The position numbers were made by a program, and so were the translations under genes. Shown in pieces: positions 5,482 through 9,942 of a stretch of DNA of 9,942 nt (positions are counted from its first letter, which is position 1; every line of letters begins with the position of its first letter). Source of the stretch: JALZHR01 sp036388635 (GTDB taxonomy: Bacteria > Acidobacteriota > Blastocatellia > Pyrinomonadales > Pyrinomonadaceae); NCBI GenBank assembly GCA_036388635.1, contig DASVRL010000243.1, positions 1 to 9,942 of the forward strand, in the 5' to 3' direction. The notes beneath the pieces were generated by a model. That model was not told the origin of the DNA. It saw only the letters and a list, made by a program, of their open reading frames with translations, and made no database searches.

Positions 5482-6684
5482 ATGAGTAACGAAACGGCAA
5501 AAAAGAAACAAACGACAGAAACACACATTTTACTTGACCCGGACCTGAAAAGCCCGCGCGCCAAAGAGTTTGAAGACAAACTTTCCGCGCAAATCGTCGG
5601 GCAGGAACGCGCCGTGCGCCGCATGAGCGGACTTTTCCAGATTTATCTGGCGGGCATGAACAATCCTTCGCGCCCGATCGGCACGCTGCTTTTTTTAGGT
5701 CCGACCGGCTCGGGAAAAACCCGCGTCGTCGAAGCGGCGGCGGAAGTGCTTTTCGGCGACCCGCTCTCGGTGGTCAAGATTGACTGCGCCGAGTTTCAAC
5801 ATTCTCACGAGATTGCCAAACTTATCGGTTCGCCGCCGGGATACCTCGGACACCGCGAAACTTCGCCGATGCTGACGCAGGAAAATCTCGATAAAGCTCA
5901 CACGGATGAAACGAAACTGACTTTCGTTCTGTTTGACGAAATCGAAAAGGCTTCGGACGCGCTGTGGCAGCTGCTTTTGGGGATTTTGGACAAAGCGACT
6001 CTGACTTTAGGCGACAATCGCCGCGTCGATTTTTCGAAGGCGGTCGTCATTATGACCTCGAATTTAGGCGCGCGCGAGATGTCCGATATGATTTCGGGCG
6101 GCATCGGTTTTGCGCCGAGCAAAGGTCAGCGAATTCAGGAAGAAAACGAGATTGACCAGAAAATTTATCGCACGGCTTCGGAAGCGGCGAAACGCAAATT
6201 CTCGCCGGAATTTATGAACCGCATCGATAAAGTGGTCGTTTTCCGCAGTCTCAAAGAACATCACTTGCGGAAAATTCTGGAAATCGAACTCAATCAGGTG
6301 CAAAACCGGATTACGGAATCAGCCGGCACGAAATTTGTCTTTGAATGCACCGATGAGGCAAAAGAATTTTTGCTCAGCGAAGGCATCGATTTGAAATACG
6401 GCGCGCGCCACCTGAAACGCGCGATTGAACGCTTTCTGGTTTATCCGCTTTCGAATCTGGTGGCGACCGAACAGGTTTCGACCGGCGATCTGGTGACGAT
6501 TGATTATGACGGCGAGAAACTGACTTTCGCCAAACAATCGGGCAAAATGATTGTCAACGAATCGGACGATTTCCTGTTTGAAGAAGAACTGGAATCGAAG
6601 TCCGACGCCGTCGGGCTGCCGCTTCCGCAAGCCCAAGCCGCCGCGAGCGGAAAAGGCAACAAAGGCGAAAATCAGGAAAGCTAA
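5482..6684 (+). CDS. Stand-alone AAA+ ATPase of the ClpA/ClpB D2 type
   Basis: The 400-residue protein is equivalent to only the second ATPase module plus small domain of ClpB (about 850 residues). It lacks the Clp N-domain, the first AAA module and the coiled-coil middle domain. Visible motifs: Walker A GPTGSGKT at 73-80; pore-loop-like GSPPGYLGH at 116-124; Walker B LFDEIEK at 150-156; sensor 1 TSNLG at 192-196; predicted arginine finger R247 in FMNRID; sensor 2 GAR at 307-309; and the ClpB D2-small domain at about 258-345. All catalytic positions look intact, so it should hydrolyse ATP, probably as a ring. A tail of about 45 residues is acidic, then A/G/Q-rich, and appears disordered. No IGF/L-type ClpP-docking loop is evident, so an unfoldase or remodelling role is likelier than proteolysis. 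Substrate unknown. It is flanked by its own leader and a strong terminator, so it appears monocistronic. Confidence 0.92.
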   Translation: MSNETAKKKQTTETHILLDPDLKSPRAKEFEDKLSAQIVGQERAVRRMSGLFQIYLAGMNNPSRPIGTLLFLGPTGSGKTRVVEAAAEVLFGDPLSVVKIDCAEFQHSHEIAKLIGSPPGYLGHRETSPMLTQENLDKAHTDETKLTFVLFDEIEKASDALWQLLLGILDKATLTLGDNRRVDFSKAVVIMTSNLGAREMSDMISGGIGFAPSKGQRIQEENEIDQKIYRTASEAAKRKFSPEFMNRIDKVVVFRSLKEHHLRKILEIELNQVQNRITESAGTKFVFECTDEAKEFLLSEGIDLKYGARHLKRAIERFLVYPLSNLVATEQVSTGDLVTIDYDGEKLTFAKQSGKMIVNESDDFLFEEELESKSDAVGLPLPQAQAAASGKGNKGENQES

Positions 6685-6710
6685 GCTGATTTAATGAAAA
6701 AGCTAAAAAA

Positions 6711-6739
6711 CGAGGAACGAGAAATCGTTCCTCGTTTTT
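6711..6739 (+). terminator. Strong Rho-independent terminator of the AAA+ gene
   Basis: A perfect 10-bp stem, CGAGGAACGA (6711-6720) with TCGTTCCTCG (6725-6734), closes a GAAA tetraloop and is followed by five Ts (6735-6739). The upstream A-run (6706-6710) can extend the pairing with the Ts. It lies 26 nt after the AAA+ stop. Confidence 0.93.
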
Positions 6740-6754
6740 ATTTTGAAAAAAATC

Positions 6755-6765
6755 AATAATTATCT
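6755..6765 (+). promoter_or_regulatory. Possible leaderless -10 box before the SRPBCC gene
   Basis: AATAAT at 6755-6760 matches TATAAT at 5 of 6 positions, and the ATG follows after five bases, the same spacing as at the DUF4912 gene. No Shine-Dalgarno sequence is present. No good -35 is seen; the corresponding position falls in the terminator just upstream. This is inference from spacing only. Confidence 0.3.
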
Positions 6766-7248
6766 ATGCCCGAAATCCGTCTTGAAACTTTTATCAGTGC
6801 GCCGGTTGAAAGATGTTTTGATTTGTCTCGAAGCATTGATTTGCACAAACTTTCGCTCGAACACACGGGCGAAAAAGCGATCGACGGCAAAACAAGCGGT
6901 TTGATTGAAAAAGGCGAATTTGTCACGTGGCAGGCAAGGCATTTCGGCGTCAAACAAAAATTGAGCGTCGAAATCACACAGATGAAGCCGCCCGATTATT
7001 TCTGCGATGAAATGACGAAAGGCGCTTTCGAAATCATGCGTCACGAACACTTTTTTGAAGGCGCGGAACGCGGAACATTGATGATTGATAAGTTTTATTA
7101 CAAAGTCCCGTTTTGGATTTTCGGCGCGGTTTTCGATTATTTCGTTTTGCAAAATTATATGAAACGACTTTTGGAAGATAGAAACAATACAATCAAACGA
7201 TTTGCCGAAAGCGACGAATGGAAAAAGGTTTTAAAAGTGAAAGAGTGA
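6766..7248 (+). CDS. SRPBCC (START-like) family protein
   Basis: The 160-residue protein fits the length of single-domain SRPBCC/Bet v1-like proteins, which fold as a beta-grip around a long C-terminal helix and bind hydrophobic ligands. Features seen: the opening strand and helix ETFISAPVERCFDLSRSIDLH at about 7-27; a GEFVTWQARHFGVKQKL segment near 50-66, as in cell-division-inhibitor-like and ligand-binding members; a hydrophobic-ligand-type strand pattern FEGAERGTLMIDKFYYKVP near 97-115; and a long basic, aromatic C-terminal helix from about 120. There is no signal peptide or membrane segment, so it is cytoplasmic. The ligand is not identifiable. The gene has no Shine-Dalgarno sequence, stands alone after a strong terminator, and its last codons form one arm of the terminator shared with glpK. 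The fold call is moderate to good; function is unknown. Confidence 0.75.
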   Translation: MPEIRLETFISAPVERCFDLSRSIDLHKLSLEHTGEKAIDGKTSGLIEKGEFVTWQARHFGVKQKLSVEITQMKPPDYFCDEMTKGAFEIMRHEHFFEGAERGTLMIDKFYYKVPFWIFGAVFDYFVLQNYMKRLLEDRNNTIKRFAESDEWKKVLKVKE

Positions 7249-7314
7249 AAAAGTGAAAAGGCGAAAAAGATACTATTGAAAACCAACTATTACTTTTTCA
7301 CTCTTTCACTTTTA
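7232..7314. terminator. Bidirectional terminator: 23-bp perfect inverted repeat between convergent genes
   Basis: The arms 7232-7254 and 7292-7314 are exactly complementary over 23 bp. The left arm contains the SRPBCC stop codon (7246-7248) and its last codons; the right arm contains the glpK stop (7312-7314). In either direction the 3' arm is pyrimidine-rich with T-runs. The purine arm is built from near-copies of an AGTGAAA word, echoing the repeat-built hairpins at 1122 and 5104. The loop is about 37 nt. Confidence 0.75.
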
Positions 7315-8793
7315 TTCCCAATCTTTCGCTCGCTCGACCGCTTTTGTCCATCTCGCCCGCAGTTCTTTGGCTTTTTCTACGGGCATTTGCGGCTCGAAAA
7401 CTTTATCGATTTGCCACGCCCGGGAAATTTCGTCTTTCGATTTCCAGAACCCGACGGCTAAGCCCGCCAGATAGCCCGCGCCGAGCGCCGTCGTTTCCGT
7501 GATGCGCGAGCGGATGACGGGAATCTGCAAAATATCGGCTTGAAATTGCAGCAGGGTTTCATTTGAAGTCGCGCCGCCGTCAACGCGCAACTCTTTCAGT
7601 TCAATTCCGGCGTCGGCGTGCATCGCGTCCAGCAAATCCGCCGTTTGATAGGCGATTGATTCGAGCGCCGCGCGGGCGATGTGCGCTTTTCCGCTGCCGC
7701 GCGTCAAGCCGATTATCGTGCCGCGGGCAGTTTGATTCCAATGCGGCGTTCCAAGCCCGGCAAAGGCGGGAACAAAATAAACGCCGCCGTTGTCGGCGAC
7801 CGAGCTTGCCAGCGCTTCCACATCAGCGGATTTTTCGATAATTCCCAGAGAATCTCTCAGCCATTGAATCACCGCGCCGCCGATAAAAACGCTGCCTTCG
7901 AGCGCGTATTCCGTCACGCCGTCAATCTGCCAGCCGATTGTCGTGAGCAATCTATTTTTGGATTCGACCGGTTTCGCGCCGGTATTTTGCAGCATAAAAC
8001 AGCCCGTGCCGTAGGTGTTTTTCGACATTCCGGCTTCGAGACACGCCTGCCCGAAAAGCGCGGCTTGCTGGTCGCCCGCGTTTCCGGCGATTCTGATTCC
8101 GCTTAATTCGCTCAATGTTTTCACCTCGCCGTAGATTTCGCTCGACGAGGTAACTCGCGGCAAAACCGAGCGCGGAACGTTAAAGATTTCCAGAAGTTCA
8201 GCGTCCCAATTTAAATCGTGGATGTTGAAAAGCATCGTCCGCGAAGCGTTCGAGACGTCCGTCAGGTGAAGCTCGCCGCCGGTCATTTTCCAAATCAGCC
8301 ACGAATCTATCGTGCCGAAACAAAGCTCGCCTTTTTCGGCTAAATCGCGCGCCTTTTCTACCGTTTCCAAAATCCAGTTCAGCTTGCTGGCGCTGAAATA
8401 AGCGTCCGTTTCAAGTCCTGTTTTGGCGCGAATCAAATCCGCATATTTTGCCCGAATCCCGTCACAAAACGCCGAAGTGCGGCGGTCTTGCCAGACGATG
8501 GCATTATAAACCGGCGCGCCCGTTTTTCGATTCCAGCAGACGGTCGTCTCGCGCTGGTTCGTGATTCCGATTGCCTCGATGTCCGCCGCGGTTAAATTAG
8601 CTTTTTCGAGTGCCGCAATCGCGGTTTGCGACTGCGTTTCCCAAATCTCCTGCGGATTGTGCTCGACCCAGCCGCTTTGCGGAAAAATCTGCGTGTATTC
8701 CTTTTGCGCGAGCGAAACGATGCGGCTCTCTTTATCGAAAACGATAGCGCGGCTGCTCGTCGTACCCTGGTCGAGAGCGAGAATATATTTCAT
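7312..8793 (-). CDS. glpK: Glycerol kinase
   Basis: The 493-residue FGGY-family kinase phosphorylates glycerol with ATP to sn-glycerol-3-phosphate in the cytoplasm, feeding glycolysis or phospholipid synthesis. Full length for GlpK (about 500). Visible motifs: the N-terminal phosphate-binding DQGTTSSR at 8-15; glycerol-contact residues Arg81-Glu82 in NQRETT, Tyr132, and Asp241 in GDQQAALFGQ, aligned with E. coli R83, E84, Y135 and D245; SWLIWKMTGG near 164-173; GLGTPHWN near 346-353; and the adenine-side signature VDGGATSNETLLQFQADIL at 404-422. The histidine-loop phosphorylation site of Firmicutes GlpK is not evident. It starts 8 nt after the DUF4276 stop. Its only upstream purine motif, AAGG, is 13 nt before the ATG and lies within the end of that gene, so translation may depend partly on coupling. 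No glpF or glpD is nearby. Very secure. Confidence 0.97.
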   Translation of the reverse strand: MKYILALDQGTTSSRAIVFDKESRIVSLAQKEYTQIFPQSGWVEHNPQEIWETQSQTAIAALEKANLTAADIEAIGITNQRETTVCWNRKTGAPVYNAIVWQDRRTSAFCDGIRAKYADLIRAKTGLETDAYFSASKLNWILETVEKARDLAEKGELCFGTIDSWLIWKMTGGELHLTDVSNASRTMLFNIHDLNWDAELLEIFNVPRSVLPRVTSSSEIYGEVKTLSELSGIRIAGNAGDQQAALFGQACLEAGMSKNTYGTGCFMLQNTGAKPVESKNRLLTTIGWQIDGVTEYALEGSVFIGGAVIQWLRDSLGIIEKSADVEALASSVADNGGVYFVPAFAGLGTPHWNQTARGTIIGLTRGSGKAHIARAALESIAYQTADLLDAMHADAGIELKELRVDGGATSNETLLQFQADILQIPVIRSRITETTALGAGYLAGLAVGFWKSKDEISRAWQIDKVFEPQMPVEKAKELRARWTKAVERAKDWE

Positions 8794-8801
8794 AAAAAAT
8801 T

Positions 8802-9455
8802 TCAGACCTTTACTTTTTCGATAATTGTTTCAATCCAACTTTTAAAACGTGGACACTTTTCGAGCATTGTTTCAAAACCGACTTCGAGCGCAATAATATT
8901 ACCGTCAAGGACTTTATTATATTCCGGAACAAAACTGAGAATTCTTTTTGAAGGAGCAGTTTGCGGTTTGTCATTTATCTCTTCAGGATTTTCATATTGT
9001 TCGATTACGCTCTGCGTTAATCCAGCTACGCTTTTGTCAAAATAAGATTCAAAGCCTCTGTTTGAAGAAAAAAGTAGCGCTTCAAATTCGTGTTTTTGGA
9101 TATAAGGCAGAAATCTTTCGTGTCCGATGTCGTTGTATATTTCTCTTTCAAGACAATCTATACGGGCATCAATATTCAGAAATTCTATACAACTTTGATA
9201 ATTCGGAAGATTGGTCGGTATTCTAAAATAATCAACAAACGTGCTGACAATTACTTCTTTTCTCTGTTTGAGCAATCTTGTCGCGTCTCTTCTCAAATGC
9301 TCATAATTGACGAAACCACCTTTGAAACCGGCTTTTGTGGAAATTTTTATCGGCTGGATTTCATATATTTTTTCTTTCCATAAAAAGGGACGCAGCAAAT
9401 CTTTGACAAATTCTTCTTCGGTTTGTCCTTCGACCAAAATATAGAGAGGCTTCAC
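8802..9455 (-). CDS. DUF4276 family protein (TOPRIM-like), partner of the adjacent ATPase
   Basis: The 217-residue product starts at a GTG that overlaps the ATPase stop as GTGA, with GGAG seven bases upstream. It has the DUF4276 hallmarks: LVEGQTEEEF at 7-16 with acidic Glu9, resembling the first TOPRIM motif; VIVSTFVDYFRIP at 68-80 with Asp75, like the TOPRIM DxD strand; YIQKHEFEALLFS at 118-130; and the C-terminal GFETMLEKCPRFKSWIE at 193-209. TOPRIM folds carry metal-dependent nuclease or topoisomerase-type activity; nuclease activity here is inference. DUF4276 genes typically sit beside AAA/ABC-type ATPases, as here, and the pair resembles split OLD-type or PARIS-like defence modules. The gene is markedly AT-richer than glpK (17 G/C in the 60 bases at 9181-9240, against 37 in 7681-7740), which suggests transfer. 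Family assignment is secure; function is not. Confidence 0.88.
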   Translation of the reverse strand: MKPLYILVEGQTEEEFVKDLLRPFLWKEKIYEIQPIKISTKAGFKGGFVNYEHLRRDATRLLKQRKEVIVSTFVDYFRIPTNLPNYQSCIEFLNIDARIDCLEREIYNDIGHERFLPYIQKHEFEALLFSSNRGFESYFDKSVAGLTQSVIEQYENPEEINDKPQTAPSKRILSFVPEYNKVLDGNIIALEVGFETMLEKCPRFKSWIETIIEKVKV

Positions 9456-9942
9456 GGTCTGGCTCCAATCAAATTTTTATTCCATAAATCGCCCAACGTG
9501 TAATCTTCAAGCCACTCTTTCAGTTCTTCGGAATTGAGGCGTTTAAAAACCGATTGATTATCTTCACGGTCAACCGCAATAACATCTTCCGGCTCAAAGT
9601 TGTCAACCAGATTAACGGATTGTGTCGAAACAATTACCTGACTGCCTTTAGCAGCAGCTTGTTTCATCATTGCCGCGAGCTTGTTAATGGCAAACGGGTG
9701 AAGCCCTAATTCAGGTTCGTCAATGATGATTGTTTTTGGTAAATCAGGTTGTAAAAGCAAAGTTGTCAGAGCAATAAAACGTAAGGTGCCGTCAGAAAGG
9801 TCATAAGCATTAAAATAAGCATCAGAACCTTTTTCCAGCCAGCGAAGTTCAATCTGGTCTTCATTCAAACGGTCAGGCGCAAGGTCGAAGCGGTCAAAGA
9901 AAGGCGCAACAGAACGAATCTGATATGCAATATTCCTGAAAT
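9452..9942 (-). CDS. AAA/ABC-type ATPase (AAA_21, OLD-like), 5' end beyond window
   Basis: Only the C-terminal 162 residues are inside the window; the frame is open to the edge at 9942. The TTG at 9866-9868 is an internal codon, not a start, because the sequence before it continues the domain. Numbering the visible part from the edge: an ABC-like signature LSDGTLRF at 48-55; Walker B IIIDEPELGLHP at 71-82 with Asp74-Glu75; and a switch segment IVSTQSVNLVDNF at 103-115, where Gln replaces the usual His of an STHS loop. The Walker A end is not visible. Such ATPases (RecF/SMC/OLD relatives) act with a nuclease or TOPRIM partner and are usually about 350-400 residues, so roughly half is missing. 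It overlaps DUF4276 by four bases, so the two are translationally coupled and probably form one complex. Confidence 0.88.
   Translation of the reverse strand, partial: FRNIAYQIRSVAPFFDRFDLAPDRLNEDQIELRWLEKGSDAYFNAYDLSDGTLRFIALTTLLLQPDLPKTIIIDEPELGLHPFAINKLAAMMKQAAAKGSQVIVSTQSVNLVDNFEPEDVIAVDREDNQSVFKRLNSEELKEWLEDYTLGDLWNKNLIGARP
9463..9466 (-). promoter_or_regulatory. Shine-Dalgarno GGAG of the DUF4276 gene, inside the ATPase gene
   Basis: On the minus strand GGAG lies seven bases before the GTG start at 9455-9453, within the last codons of the ATPase. Together with the GTGA stop/start overlap it supports the non-ATG start and tight coupling of the two genes. Confidence 0.75.

Noticed and set aside
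9866..9868. TTG as the start of the ATPase
   Set aside because: The same frame continues upstream to the window edge with a sensible protein sequence; the visible gene is 5'-truncated by the window, not short.

Overview
The window looks like a stretch of bacterial chromosome, most likely from the Acidobacteriota (Blastocatellia or Pyrinomonadaceae type). This is inferred from the gene mix: a DUF4912 gene beside a GH57 glucan branching enzyme, a myo-inositol-1-phosphate synthase, a stand-alone ClpB-D2-like AAA+ ATPase, and coding DNA of about 50-60% GC. There is no rRNA or marker gene to confirm it. I see no tRNA, rRNA, CRISPR array or intact insertion sequence.

Layout on the plus strand: a DUF4912 protein (61-1113), a terminator-like repeat hairpin, a GH57 (DUF1957-type) 1,4-alpha-glucan branching enzyme (1207-2796), an exported metallo-beta-lactamase-fold hydrolase (2852-3703), inositol-3-phosphate synthase behind its own promoter candidate (3783-5102), a repeat-rich 379-nt intergenic region, a AAA+ ATPase consisting only of the ClpB/ClpA D2 module (5482-6684) with a textbook terminator, and a small SRPBCC protein (6766-7248). 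Several starts need correction: Shine-Dalgarno positions place the true starts at 2852, 3783 and 5482, downstream of the longest open frames.

Layout on the minus strand, read right to left: an AAA/ABC-type ATPase cut by the window edge (9942-9452), a DUF4276 TOPRIM-like protein overlapping it by 4 nt (9455-8802), then glycerol kinase glpK only 8 nt further on (8793-7312). The ATPase plus DUF4276 pair is AT-richer than its surroundings and resembles OLD/PARIS/Gabija-type ATPase-TOPRIM defence modules. It is the best candidate for an under-described system here. glpK and the SRPBCC gene converge on a 23-bp perfect inverted repeat that contains both stop codons.

How the genes fit together: the DUF4912/GH57 block suggests glycogen-like glucan synthesis or remodelling. 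Inositol-3-phosphate synthase and glycerol kinase feed polar-lipid or polyol metabolism (inositol phosphate and glycerol-3-phosphate). The D2-only AAA+ protein is probably a remodelling or chaperone-type ATPase of unknown target. A recurring feature is that three intergenic regions hold hairpins whose arms are built from short, imperfectly repeated words.
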